Part shown: positions 11,248-22,524 of the stretch, one piece after another
How the letters are laid out: each line of letters opens with the position of its first letter
Position numbering within the stretch: the first letter of the stretch is position 1
Assembly: GCF_001949145.1 (NCBI RefSeq)
Contig: NW_019091695.1
Coordinates: forward strand, 93,355-140,109
Length of the DNA stretch: 46,755 bases
Source of the DNA: Acanthaster planci
Lineage: Eukaryota > Echinodermata > Asteroidea > Valvatida > Acanthasteridae
Reading direction: 5' to 3'
Made by a program: the position numbers and the translations under genes
Notes under the pieces: model-generated
Database searches by the model: none
What the model saw: only the letters and a program-made list of their open reading frames with translations
What the model was told of the DNA's origin: nothing

Positions 11248-11870
11248 CTGCAGTTGAATATTGAGGGCCGCACAAAAGCCAAAGTCAATGTCATTGAACA
11301 TCTCCTGCATATACAAAGTTAAATTTCTCCTCCAAGAGACACACATTTCGGACAGCTCTAGAAGACAGAAGATCCCTGGTTTTACCTCATCTGCACATAC
11401 TGCAAGCAGCATCTATGGGATTGCCACCTTTGTCAGGAACACAGCTAAATGTTCACCTTTAGGTACTTCCTCCACCTAACCACAATATGGAATAGACAGC
11501 CACCCAATTCGAGGGGACTATTATTGTGAATGTTTAAAAGCCACCGACATCCCAACTCCCTGTTTTCGATGCTCTTTGACTTTAAACAGCCATAATACCA
11601 CTTGGGGATGCAGGGCCACTAATTCAAATGGCAGTGCATTGGAGGACTGGTCATCAACAGCTGGTTTGCTTCTGCTTTTCTATCCAAACAGCTAGACAGC
11701 TTCCTTTCAGGTAGATGGAATACCACCTCAAATCCTGACCTTGTTATTGCTAACCTGAGAGGCCCGCCCCACACCGAATAGTTCTGGACCCCTTTCCAAA
11801 GTCCCAACACAGACCTTTTCTGATCCACCAATACTTCATGTCAGAGGTGGGAGTATATCGACGATCTTAG
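11248..11870 (+). mobile_element. second LINE, endonuclease domain (interrupted)
   Basis: Plus strand: LQLNIEGRTKAKVNVIEHLL (start of the nuclease), frameshift, LLQETHISDSSRRQKIPGF with the catalytic Q-E-T-H, IYGIATFVRN, then a G/S-x-NSHNTTWGC block corresponding to G-D-F-N-S-H, frameshift, RWNTTSNPDLVIANLRG, frameshift, VLDPFPKSQHRPFLIHQ. These motifs identify an APE endonuclease of an I/Nimb- or RTE-like LINE (clade uncertain), a different lineage from the CR1/L2-like fragment to the left. Coding stops near 11870 and resumes at 13912 with the linker and RT, so about 2 kb has inserted into the element. Confidence 0.85.
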
Positions 11871-13144
11871 CCTAGGGGATATAATCAAGCCTAATAGCAC
11901 ATCATTATTAACCTAACAGTCCTAATTCCTCCAAATCCTCATGCTGGTTTTGGAAAATTTTGGAGGAATCGTGCAATCAGGCAGAAGTTGAACTAACATC
12001 AGGGAGAATTTTCAATTTTACATTCAGCACAATAGAGAAAAAGTTCCATAGTCATTTGGAGTGGTAAATCAAAACGTAGAAAGATGTGTATATTTTAAGG
12101 AAACTTTCTGCAGAATCATGGGAGAGTTGGCAGCTCTGGAATAAGGATGAACGGTGATTGAACGAAAGGATAATTTTGGCAGCGGATTCAGGATGAACGG
12201 TGATTGAACCAATGAGGATTCTGCAAGATTCAGGATGAATGGTACATGTAAATGATGGAAAGAAGGATTTCAGAGAAATCAGGATGAATGGTGTTTAAAC
12301 AAAACAGGATTTTGGAGAACTTGTGTGTGGGTTGGTGGAGTGTACATACACTGCATTTTACATATTTAGAGTTACTGGTAAGGTTGTACTGGTACTCAAT
12401 TTGCAGTACTTATGAGGGCATGTAATAGCAGCTAGTACTAATTGCACAGTGGTAGTGCCTATACACATGTACATGAATGTACACTTATGTATGCTCTGGT
12501 TTTACCGATCGAGGATTGAACTACATGTACGATGGAGAACAATAGTGTGTGAGCCGAAACAAAGAATCCTCAAAAGATGGTTTCCTTTGTTTGCGCTTGC
12601 CATCTAAAGACGGCTGCACGCTAAGTTAATGGGGTTAAGTTACAGTACAGGAACAAAAGAAAGCACAATAGGTTGTCCTCGAAAGTAGAAAAAACAACAT
12701 ACATGCTCTGGTACACTACATAGGCCCTATTGGTCACACATTACTTTTTTGAAGGCAAGGATTATTATTACTTAAATATGACTGTATCAGATGATTATAT
12801 GAGCCATCCTCCTCCCTTCCCATCCTCTTTCACGCACAATAATTGTACTGGTAGAAGCATTTTGGAGGATTTTGTAGGTGGGCACCACTTGTTTTCATAT
12901 AAGTGCAAAATTTTGGAGGATTTTGGAAGATTTTGGATGAAGGCTATTTTTGGGGTATACTCAGGTTGCAGGATTTTAAAAGATTCAGGATGGTGCCTGG
13001 CAAAAAGATCTAGGGGGCTAGGGTTAATGCAAAATAATCTAAATTAACAGCATTGTTGGTCACAAAAAAAAACTTACTCTTAAACCTTTTAAGTGTTAGG
13101 CCATGCAGTTTAGTTCTATGAAAACATCTCCTCCACTCCCTCCT
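11871..13144. other. insertion inside the second LINE, left part
   Basis: Non-coding. It contains the lone hAT-like end at 12100-12139 (GTTGGCAGCTCTG), the tandem repeat at 12140-12320 and a purine-biased run of GGATTTTGGA-type words at 12855-13000. Confidence 0.5.
12140..12320 (+). repeat. short tandem repeat, unit 42-49 bp, 4 copies
   Basis: AGGATGAACGGTG or AGGATGAATGGT begins at 12144, 12190, 12232 and 12281. It follows directly on the hAT-like end, which suggests subterminal repeats of that family. Confidence 0.75.
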
Positions 13145-13905
13145 TGGTAAATGGTGGTACTATTTTAGAAGTTGTAACCGAGACAAAATTGTACTTGAAT
13201 ATGTGGCTCCCAAATGGCATTCAAATCTTCTACACAAGTTGTCAACCTCGATCGAGTCAGTACAAAAACGAGCATGTAAATTATTTTTTGGGGGGGGTTC
13301 CAGATATTGTGATTCTGATAAGGCATTATTAGAATGTAACATATCAAACTTAACCTGCGGGAGAGAGGAACTCTTCGTTTGCCAAATCCTGTATGAATTC
13401 AGAGCGTCTTAGTTGTTGGTTTCAAAGCAATAAAAGTATTCATAGCATGTCCCTGAGAAATAAAAGATCTTTGCAAGAAATAAAAGCCAGGCTTAAGAGA
13501 TATAATAAAAGTAATATAATAATAATGTAATACCACATTTGACAAGGCCTCTAAAAAAGTACAATTATGCCTAAAGGTTAGGAATAGAATATAGAATTTA
13601 ACATGTCTTTGTGTAATTTGTGGAGTCCCTTTCGTGGAATGAAAATGTTTTGTAATTCACATGACTATTTTGTTTCCTTTGTTCTGTTCCCTTTCTTATG
13701 CTAATACTATGAGGGATTTTAAATGTTTAAATAGGTTTTGGATTTGGTGAAATTGTATATAATTTTCAGCTTTTTTAAATTGTGTCTTTATGTTTTTAAT
13801 AATTGTACGTTTGTATTTTTACAAAAAATGTAAATATCATGCAATTCAGCCTCCCAGCTGCGATATGATATATTTTGCAATAAATAGAAAATTAAAAAGT
13901 TAAAA
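13145..13905 (+). mobile_element. third LINE, 3' end with UTR
   Basis: Plus strand: YYFRSCNRDKIVLEYVAPKW, then SIESVQKRACKLFFG, ALLECNISNLTCGREELF and a stop at 13412. This is the post-RT tail of an L2/Jockey-type LINE. After the stop comes an AT-rich 3' UTR with AATAAA-like words, a hairpin-like CAGCCTCCCAGCTG at about 13848 and an A-rich end near 13905. It sits inside the second LINE, so it is part of a younger insertion. Confidence 0.8.
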
Positions 13906-13911
13906 CTCATT

Positions 13912-14890
13912 TCAGGCAACCCATTCAAATCAACACCAACCAAACCTAAACTTCCGCAAGGCCAAACTGGGAACAGTTTGCTAAAGTGGCAGAAAACAAA
14001 TCAAGAATCTCTACACCAGACCCAGTCAACCTTGATGATGCCTATGCAGCTTTCTGCAAACTTCTTGTGAAAGCAGCAAAAAACTCATTCCACGAGGCTT
14101 TCGTCCACTTTACATCCCAACTTGGGATGCAAAAAAGAAGATACGCTTAAGAGGAGTTCCAGAATGCAGATTAGGGGGACGATGCATCCACAAAGGCAAT
14201 GGATCTGACAGACTGCCTGGGAGGAAACAGTTCAAGGAATAGATTTCAATCACTCAAGCAAGACTGCTTGGAAAACGTCTAACAGGCAGCTGCACTAAGC
14301 CTAAAAATGCCCCGTAACAGCCAACTTAATCACTGAACAACTTTTCTCAAATGGTCAGTTTAATGCAGACAAGAACCACACCCAATCAGTGAAACAAGAA
14401 ACCACCAGTTTATGGAAAGCTCCAGGTGTGGATGGATTACTGTCTCCACCATTCTTTTCAGATGAGCTAGAATCAGCCATGGGCCAACTGAAGAGTGGGA
14501 AAAACCAGCATTTCATTTGCAACACCCTTGCGAACCAAAGCTTCGTCCTCAAGACTGGCGACGGACAGACCAGCAGATTGAGTCACCTTCAGTACGGCCT
14601 ACTTTCTCCTGTGCACTTTAACCTACACATCACTGACATCCTCAAAACAACATCACACCAGTATGGCTAAGCGGATGACTTCACACTTTTTTTGTGATAA
14701 ATCATTGAACAACGAAGAGGACATACTTTCAGCAGACATGACCCGATTGGCATCATACTTCAAGACTTGGCAGCCATGCATAGCTGGGGTTTACATCCAT
14801 CCAATTGGTGTCCTGCCAACGTGGTGCACTGAGAATGCACAGCATATTCTTATTGACTGCCCGGATCTCCATCCACCTGAGGATGCGTAA
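13912..14890 (+). mobile_element. second LINE continued: linker, RT and C-terminal zinc motif
   Basis: Continuation of the element begun at 11248. Visible: LNFRKAK, frameshift, EQFAKVAENKSRI, DDAYAAFCKLLVKAAKNS, frameshift, PRGFRPLYIPTWD, then RT start DELESAMGQLKSGKNQ (14460-14510). An internal deletion follows, then QSFVLKTGDGQTSRL and the catalytic Y-x-A-D-D as YG-stop-ADDF (14660-14680), LSADMTRLASYFKTW, a second deletion, and the C-terminal NAQHILIDCPDLHPPEDA. The stop replacing one residue of the active site and two deletions make it non-functional. Confidence 0.85.
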
Positions 14891-17035
14891 CTAACACACC
14901 CAAACTCACACCTCCCAACATTACATACATCCTGTGGACATTTCTTTGAATTTGTGAAGTTAAGGTTAAAATCCACATTTCTCAAAGTGGGAACAGTCTT
15001 TTGAGCTGAAATTGGGAATATGGTCCCTTGAAGTCATTCTCTTTATTTTACGACGATGACCCTACCCGATTTTCCCTCCTTCACCCTCTATCAGAAACTG
15101 CAAAACGTTCTGTGGACGTGTGCAAGTCCACAAAGCATTCAGACTTCCTGCATCTTGTGGATCTCCATTGTTCTGTTCTCAGGTCCAAAGGGCGTATGTA
15201 ACGCCTACTCACAAACTCTGAGCTGGTTACAGTGATTAAGGGACATAACGCAATTGCTGTTTTGCCTCTTACACAACAGGAAGAACAACAGGAAAAACCA
15301 AAGGAAACCTTTCGGTCCTGGCAAAGTGGATCTTGCAAGTAAAAATAAGGTATAATCTCTGGGATTGGGTAATGCAATGTGGTAAAATATCAATAAGAAA
15401 CACAAAGCATCATAATACCAAGTATCACAAGAATTGGGAAAGTATGTTCATGCATTAGTATCATGACAGGGTACTGGAAGGAAAGGGGATTGGGGTGCGG
15501 CTTTACGTTTAATTTGCTAAATGTTTAAACAAAAAATCCATGGGCATTTAAATGTTTGAACATAGTGCATGTACGTGGAAGCACATTGCTTTTGCTTGAA
15601 GTACATCGGTGCATGCAGTTTTTCCATCATGTTCAAAAATACGTAAGTACCTAAACAAACTTTTGAAGTGTTCTCATTTCATGTGAATAAAACAGCTCAA
15701 AAAGTTATGGTTTTCATTGAGTTGCCAAATGTCAGGGAATCAGGAATGAACCCACTGCCACAAGTGACTCGACACTTCATTTGTTTGATACACATGCATT
15801 TACATGTACCTGTCCAAATTCCCATGACCTTGGTGAAGAAAACGTATGGAGAATTCATCAAAAGTACCAATGATTGGATTTACACATGTATACATACATA
15901 TAGCACTAGGTATAGTACTACCTCTACAAAAATTACCTTGTTGAAGTCTACGAGTGCAGCAGGTGCACTCCAAAGAAAATTCTTACTGCAATGATTGTAA
16001 TGGATCACATTTTGTGCAAGGCATAAATGGTGTTTTGCCATTTAAAAGTATGCTTGAAATGACATGCACGTGACATGAACTGTGTGAGCGTACGAACAAG
16101 GTTTGCAGACTACATGCGCCACGCACACCACAGGGTGAACAAGTGCAATGAAATAACATTTTAGCATTTGAACAGGCACAAAACTCAAAGGTAAATTTGC
16201 CAACTGTCATTCTAGGCTGTGAAAACATCAGTACCTAAAAGGGAAAATATTCATCATCATGTCTAGTTTTAGTATTTAGGGTGCTGCGGTTGTCACTGGG
16301 ATAGGCAACACCTGACTCCAGCCTTCCATGCCACCCTGTCCAGTGGAGCGAATAGGCCTTTATGTACAAAAACACCCAGGCCTAAGTAACTCGAACTGCC
16401 CACTCCGCTGCATTCGCTTTCCTCAAAGTTTTTGTGTGGAAAATACAAAGAAACCACCACCAAAAAGTGTAAACAGAACGCAGGTCTTAAGTTAAAAGTC
16501 ATTTCTGACATGCACAATTTGTCTCTTCACGTCGGAACAATAGCAAGCACGCTACAAATGATGATTGACTGAACACACATAAACCACCAGCCCCATGACT
16601 GCAAAATCTGACTTGAAGTGCGCCTTCATTGTGATGAAAAAAGTCATCGGACATCTGGAAATCCGGCCACCCTAGTGCGCATGCAATCCACACATTTGCA
16701 AGGTGCTGCATTGTGCTACAGAATTAGAAATAGGTCCAGCGCACAACAGGTCATGTGCACACAATGCGAAGAAATAAGATTTGCCACATGTACACAAAGG
16801 TACAGAGTTTGACTGATGTACATGTAGGCTTAGGCTTACTTTTACTTGTAGGTTTTATTTATCAACCAATTGAAAACAAAAATCCTCTGTAAAAATGACC
16901 ATTTCTATGAGCAAAAACTTGTAGGATCTAAGAACAAAATAACCAGAGTTTCATTTCAAAAAGTCATCATAGGGAGCTTTACAGAGACCGTGCGCAAGTG
17001 TACAAGTATGTTGTGATGTACATCGTAATTATGAC
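14891..17035. other. unassigned 2.1 kb
   Basis: No recognisable coding or repeat structure. This is where the remaining exons of the BARD1-like gene (second BRCT repeat) could lie, but I could not find one in a compatible phase. A region at 15100-15400 has an open minus-strand frame without known motifs. Confidence 0.35.
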
Positions 17036-17040
17036 TCCAG

Positions 17041-17130
17041 TGCAACAGAAATCGGGACCTTCTCCTAACACGAATTTCGGATAACTCTAATTTTTGTCCC
17101 GTTCCCCAGAGATTTGAGGTATCAAAATTT
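17041..17130 (-). mobile_element. pogo/Tigger-like terminal fragment
   Basis: On the minus strand: TACAGTAAAATTTTGATAC, then a GGGGAACGGGACAAAAATTA-like block and GAGTTATCCGAAATTCG. This matches the usual style of pogo/Tigger ends (CAGTAAAACCTCGATAACTCG). Only one end is seen. Confidence 0.45.
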
Positions 17131-17488
17131 TACTGTATTTATTAATTGAAGTGTCAAGAAAAAACACAAAAACTTGGCATTCTAAACACAGTGTTCATGT
17201 TTTGTCTCTATTACATCCAATTAACACACTTTTTATCACATTTTTGCTGAAATTCAACTATCATTATTGAATTTTTTTTTAATTAATCTCATACCCAAAG
17301 ATGGATATCATATGAAATTACTGACATGAAAAGATGGTATAAATACAAATATATGGGCATATTGAACACAGTGTAATGACCCAGTTACTAAAATATCAAG
17401 TATTTCTATCAATGTTTACAACTTCTGTTTTAACGCACTTCTCTGGTACCAAATTGTGAAGTTTGAAATACTTTTCTGTTCACCATAC

Positions 17489-17683
17489 CTTTGTTTATTC
17501 CAGGCAATGCATCCAGGTAAACAAAGGTCATGTCACACAACAAGGGCTTTTGTCGCAAACGGGATCTTCGTGGGCCACTACGATGGTTTTTGAAGGTACA
17601 TGTATCGCTACATGTATCATCACCTCGTATTTCAAATGTCTCCTCTGGAAGTAGTTCGTTTGATTGCAGGCATGCCTCAATCC
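17489..17683 (-). CDS. BARD1: BARD1-like gene exon: end of BRCT1 and inter-BRCT linker
   Basis: Minus-strand exon of 195 nt bounded by a strong acceptor (TATTGTTCACAG before GGATTG) and a GTATGG donor. Two bases complete a codon begun in the exon at 20332-20409, giving the invariant Trp at the end of BRCT1. It then encodes 64 residues plus one base: IEACLQSNELLPEE, TFEIRGDD, GPRRSRLRQ, LLCDMTFVYLDALPG. Human BARD1, as I recall it, has W-V-K-A-C-L, Y-E-I and then G-P-R-R-S-R-L at this place, followed by the first strand of BRCT2; BRCA1 has a longer, different linker. That favours BARD1 over BRCA1. An insert rich in Asp, Thr and Cys precedes GPRRSRL. The next exon was not found. Confidence 0.82.
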
Positions 17684-20331
17684 CTGTGAACAATAGTAAT
17701 TTGGAAAACACTTAGATGCCACGAGGTGACATGGAAAGGTGGGCATTATTAGTGTCTGCCAACTTCCTCCATAATGCTCTCTTTAAGGTGGCTTTCTAGC
17801 CTAGTGACTGTGATATCAGTTTTAAAACACAAGTCTTGATTAACCCAGAACATTAAGAAAAAGAAAAAGTTCTGTGTAGAAGTCTTTAACCCCCTTGTGT
17901 GCATATATAGTGCACCCTGTCACCATAATTTAAAAGCCCTTTACCCTCTTTATTAGGTGACATTCTGATAACAAGAACCAAACTCCAGGTTTTAACTTTC
18001 CAGGATTCTGGAATATACACTGTATCTCCTCCCACAAAAATGTGGCATTTGACCCTTTCCCATAACTTTTCAATAGCAAGAGCATCAGGTGTACCTACAT
18101 GTATTTTTTCGAAATATTTTAAGCCAGGAAAGAAGTTACTTTAATATTTGGTTACTGATCATATATTCAAATTTCAGTTGATAATCGAATATTCCAATAT
18201 TTGCTATTATTCAAGAAAGCTCTATTCTAGTTGTTATAGCCAATTCCAGAATCCAAACTAAAACAATATGTTACCAGCTACAAAGAGCCTCACTTCATTG
18301 TAGCCTTAGGCGAATCCAACATTTCTGAAATCTATTCCGATTCTATCTTAATCAATTCATAAAATAACAGTAATTTAACAAGCATGAAAAATGCCAACAA
18401 GGGGCTACAAACAGTGTTTTGTATTTATAGAATGTACTTTATCATTTAATATTTACATGAGTATTGCATTTGGGCAGGGAACATAAAAATAAACTATAAA
18501 ATAATAATTTTTGAATTTTTTTTCCAACGGAAAACAGGCAAAATCAAACTCAGAGTTCACCTATCAACAGACAACAATTGAGAACAGTCAGAAGGTTATG
18601 CTGACATACACGTAGTTGCTATATTTTGGTGTGTCTAAGCTTCATGGTACCGGTAAGATCAACATTTTGCAGCCCAATAATTGTTGCTTTGATCGCTGAT
18701 AAATGAATATACATGTACCACTGCATTCCCAAATGCCCATGAAGTACCTGAGCACTGCCAGTGCATTGCCATTCAAAAAATGGATGCATCGCTTTGAAGC
18801 ATGTGAGCCTATGCTCTAAAGCTTTTGAACTACAGGGGTAGCTTAAAACAGGGGTGTGAGTGATCAATGATGAAAACAGCTGAGCGAGGCATGAAAAAGC
18901 TGAACTGCAGAAATCGCCTATACTTTCTACACAACTGAGGGGAAAAAAGCTGAAATGCAAATCAAAAAAATGCTGAAATCAGCTGAAAAGATGAGATTTC
19001 ACACCGGTTAACAGTTGAAACATTTGTAGCAACAAAATTTACAGGAAATGATATTTGGATTTTCCCTGTCATTTTCTTCAGCTGATAACATTTTGAAAGA
19101 TAATGTTCATTTAACCAATATTATCAAAACATAATTAGACAAACTTGCCAATCAAATGATGGCATGGTCTTTCAGTCAGTGCATGCTCAACCAAAGGTCA
19201 ATTTTCTATTTTCTACATTTTCTGTTAATTCCTAATTTTTTTTAACTGTTTAAGTGCTTCTATAGCAATGATTTTTTTTTCACCTGGTATACATTATATA
19301 TGTGGATTTGCTTCCGAAAATTGGCAGCGATTCCTCATAACTAGTTGGCAGATTGCCAAGTACAGGATTTGACTACACAGGTTTTTGACGCATGATAGGA
19401 AAAAAATAAGCAGCACAAGCTCTTCTGTGGTCTAAAAACAAAATACACATATCTGACTTTGTGATGTTTAATATCCTGTGGGGCTGTCAAAGGACGGTTT
19501 CATCACAGATTTTCATCAGTTTGTCGCTGATGATGCACTGGCATGCTTCTGAAGTGTTTAGGGTTCTTCCTTTAAAGAATGAAACTTTTTTGAAGATGTG
19601 CCAGAAGTAGTCAGTCTTCAACTTTGTAGGAAGACTGGAATGAACACTTGGGAAATTTAAATTTGCTATATCAGAGAATTGATTCCGCAAAAAAAGTGGA
19701 ATAAAGAGAAGCGATTTCAAGTTTGGCATTGCCTAAGCTCACTTAGATGTCTCTCATGCCAATTGCAATAGTTCAGTCTATGTGTGTAATTTTCCATTTC
19801 CAGAAAATTTTGCTATGATGCAACATGTAGGCCTACATGTACTTCATAAGCATACATGTATCCACAAGAAACTGCATGTTAGTTTCTGTAAGAAATATGC
19901 TGTTAATTTACAATATTTAAAGTTAAATCAAATTGTTTAAAAAAACCAAAAGAAATACAATGTAACAATATTGCTGCTGTGAAGTACATATCACACTGTT
20001 AATTCGAACTACCCGATACATGTGTTGAGACTAAATGTACAATGTAAACCAACACTTTCAGGTATTCAGCTCTAAGTAAAGAAGCATCATTAAAGAAAAA
20101 CATACAAACTGTTTTCATTCGATATTTGGTTTTGCTCTTCGTGAATGTTGTTTTGAGAGATCATTTGGAAATCACTTGGGTGGGACTCAAACCCAGAACC
20201 TCCTACATTCTGGTGTCTTAACAATCGATCAACTGAGCTGGTCGGAGTCTGTTGGCTGGTTCAAATCTGATACAGTGGCGGGTACTGCAGCTAAGCAAAT
20301 TGTTTAAATCATTAACAGTAACATTACTTAC
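17684..20331 (-). other. intron of the BARD1-like gene
   Basis: 2,648-nt intron with GTAAGT donor (20331 downwards) and CACAG acceptor. AT-rich; it contains a tRNA-derived SINE near its upstream end. Nothing else recognised. Confidence 0.7.
20160..20300 (-). mobile_element. tRNA-derived SINE, copy 1
   Basis: On the minus strand a tRNA-like head: A-box-like CAGCTCAGTTGATCG and B-box GGGTTTGAGTCCC, followed by a GATTTCC body. Related to the copies at 38630-38870 and 43570-43790 through the head, a GCTCTTC word near the tail and GCGGGTACTGC before the head. Confidence 0.65.
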
Positions 20332-20409
20332 ATTGATAACTGACGATAAATAAACCAGCTGCAAGGCCCATGAGATATTTTAATGTCCTGGGGCATACCA
20401 GGTCGCCAT
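20332..20409 (-). CDS. BARD1: BARD1-like gene exon: middle of BRCT1
   Basis: Minus-strand exon of 78 nt between acceptor TATGGTGTAG and donor GTAAGT. Its first two bases complete an Asp codon begun in the exon at 27008-27095; it then encodes GDLVCPRTLKYLMGLAAGLF and IVSYQ, and its last base begins the Trp codon of the next exon. It covers the BRCT1 helix 2 and central strand, including R-T-L-K: the Thr and Lys correspond to the phosphate-contacting T/K pair of the BRCA1 and BARD1 BRCT pocket (family knowledge). The usual G-x-W is G-L-F here. Both splice phases match exactly. Confidence 0.88.
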
Positions 20410-20540
20410 CTACACCATAGAAATAACAAAAACAAATTTCCATTTATAAACAGTTTACTCTGATCCAGTGTTGGATCCGAGACAACACAAGACCAATGAG
20501 ACCATCACAAGTCAAGCAGTCTCAATTCAAGTCACAATCT

Positions 20541-20893
20541 ATTAGGGATGGGCCAGATACCTGGGTACCCGCCCTCCGATGTTAAAACCCGGTTCCATTT
20601 TTGGTACCAGGTACCTGTAAGGGTATTTAAATTATTAGAAATAACATGCATAAGTACAAAATGTGAGCATGATGAATATAAAATTGCTGTAACAGTAACA
20701 GTCCCAAATTCATCCATGATTTAAGTGCCGTTCAGAAAACCACCATTAGAATGTTGTTTCATGTGTTGAAAAAAGGCCTCTCTTTCCAGAATACGGTCTG
20801 GGTCTGCTGCCAGAACTGCGATTTAAAAAACGTAAACAAAAATACGGGTACCAGGGTACCCGGTTCCTAAAAAAAATGTAAATGCCCACCCCT
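20541..20893. mobile_element. candidate hAT-like MITE
   Basis: The left end TAGGGATGGGCC with ACCTGGGTACCCG nearby is mirrored at the right by CGGGTACCAGGGTACCCGG and GCCCACCCCTA. ACAATCT occurs just outside both ends, a possible but offset target duplication. It lies in the intron between exons 20332-20409 and 27008-27095. Confidence 0.5.
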
Positions 20894-21134
20894 ACATGTA
20901 CAATCTGTTCAAATGAACTGCAACAAAGGCATTTCTCTGTCATTGTTGTGCCTAATGCTTGTGATTTGTCTTGTGACTGGTCTTGTGACTGGTTTTATGA
21001 CTGGTCTTGTGCCTGTTTGGTTTTGTGATGGTCTCAACTACAACACTGCTCTGATCCAACTTAACAACATAAAACTGCCGAACTGTTCCACCAGCAGTAC
21101 CAAATATGGCATCATACTTTGAACATACTTTTAC

Positions 21135-21374
21135 TTAGAACACACCTCTTGCTTCTTTGTTCCGATTGGCTAAAAAGCTGTCACGTGTGAGTCACTAAAA
21201 TGGGCTAGCGCGTGAGATGACGTAAAACATTGCTATAGTCCATGGGATGACGTCAAAATATCGAATAGTCCAAAGTGCGCCCTCTAGAGCTTGTATTATC
21301 ATTCATCCAGCTGGCTCAACATGGCGACGGACGTATGTGAAAATTCCTTTGTTTTGGAGTGAGGTGTGTTCTAA
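21135..21374. mobile_element. 240-bp inverted-repeat segment with clustered regulatory-type motifs
   Basis: TTAGAACACACCTC (21135-21148) is exactly mirrored by GAGGTGTGTTCTAA (21361-21374). Inside are an inverted CCAAT box (GATTGG), CACGTG, TGAGTCAC, ATGACGTAA, GATGACGTCA, GCGCCCTCTAG and ATGGCGACGG. The right end abuts a palindromic MITE; the right-hand word is also found beside another copy of that MITE (44811), so this may be part of a larger composite family. Confidence 0.55.
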
Positions 21375-21378
21375 AACA

Positions 21379-21500
21379 CATATGGACTGCCTAATTCGGT
21401 CAATATTCAGCCTCGGGAAATAGGACCCTCTTCTGGTCACTCACAGTCCCTCGGGTTGCATATACATCCACTATTGAACTCAATGCCAGTCCATACATGT
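21379..21500. mobile_element. palindromic MITE, copy 1
   Basis: CATATGGACTGCCTAATTCG at the left and ATTGAACTCAATGCCAGTCC at the right are inverted; the centre holds CTCTTCTGGTCACTCACAG and the arm word GCATATACATCCACTATTGA. Related copies lie at 22946-23086 and 44829-44978. Confidence 0.75.
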
Positions 21501-21504
21501 ATGT

Positions 21505-22445
21505 ATGTGTGTACTAGTTATTGACGTTAGTCTCCAACCATCAACCATACATGCATTACATATCTACAGTTGATGGGACGAAACCGTCAGATAGTAAGGG
21601 TGGTCATAAGTAGAAGGGCACAAGGTGATATGTGCACGCATGTAAGTGTAAGTAAGTGTACAAGTACGTGAATAAATGCATACATTCTTTTTGAGATACC
21701 CCAGTACCACCAAATAGTGTATTGCTGAAATTTACTATGATCTTGCTTGATAAAAACAGCATAAATATTGCTTCTTAACCCTGTGCTATTGAACTACATT
21801 ATCTCTGAGAGATAACCTTGCCCCTTCGACTTCTTGATACAAACAGCATAAAAGATGTCTTGGGAGCGCGTGACATGTGGGCAAAATGCAAAGTACCTGC
21901 AGCGCAGACACGGTGGTGCTCAAATACATGTACATGTATGAACTAAGGTCCAATAGGTGTAAATGGTTTGGCTAGGTTGTCAGATTTCTAAGACATCTTC
22001 AGCTGATTTGCTGTGTACGTGGAGAATGTGTACGTTCATACGTATATATATTTTGTTTTAAAAATTAAGACCTGCAAATTGATGACAGTATGTGGTATGG
22101 TGCATACTGATACTATGCCTCTGACCGATTTACCAGGTGATTTTTCACCAATCTCTCCAAGCAATATCCTTTAGACAAAAACAGAATGATAAGGAATTCT
22201 TTTTCAAAGGAATAGCATGTCTACAACTTCAAAATTAGTGAAAATCAGTGTAAATGTTTTCCCCCGGAACATTTGTATCAAATGTGGTATCCCCTTTGGG
22301 TGATCACTTCCCAGGTTGTTTGTTTTGTGCATTTGGGGCATGATCCCTGGCTACATGTACAGTGTATATGACAGCCCAACTTTTATGGCTCCAACACCCT
22401 ACCTGTGCAAAGAAAAATTGACCCAGCACAGGGAACACCACCAGC
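21505..22445. other. unassigned intronic stretch
   Basis: AT-rich, several TACATGTA words, nothing else recognised. Confidence 0.35.
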
Positions 22446-22447
22446 AT

Positions 22448-22523
22448 AGGGCTGGATAGCTCAGTAGGAAGAGCACCAATACAGTAATCCACAGGCCGCA
22501 GGTTTGATTCCTGCTCCTGTCAA
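22448..22523 (+). mobile_element. tRNA-like (SINE head or tRNA pseudogene)
   Basis: GGATAGCTCAGTAGGAAGAGC (D-arm and A box) is followed by a perfect T-arm hairpin GCAGG-TTTGATT-CCTGC with the B box. The acceptor stem (GGGCTGG with TCCTGTC) pairs poorly and the anticodon stem is weak, so it is not a working tRNA; a tRNA-derived SINE is more likely. Confidence 0.6.
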
Positions 22524-22524
22524 T

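Noticed and set aside
15937-15985. Candidate next BRCT exon with W-S-A-P and L-V-D residues
   Set aside because: It has an acceptor and donor, but its useful frame needs a one-base start while the previous exon ends in phase 1; the in-phase reading hits a stop.
22448-22523. Functional tRNA gene
   Set aside because: Acceptor and anticodon stems do not pair; only the D- and T-arms are intact.
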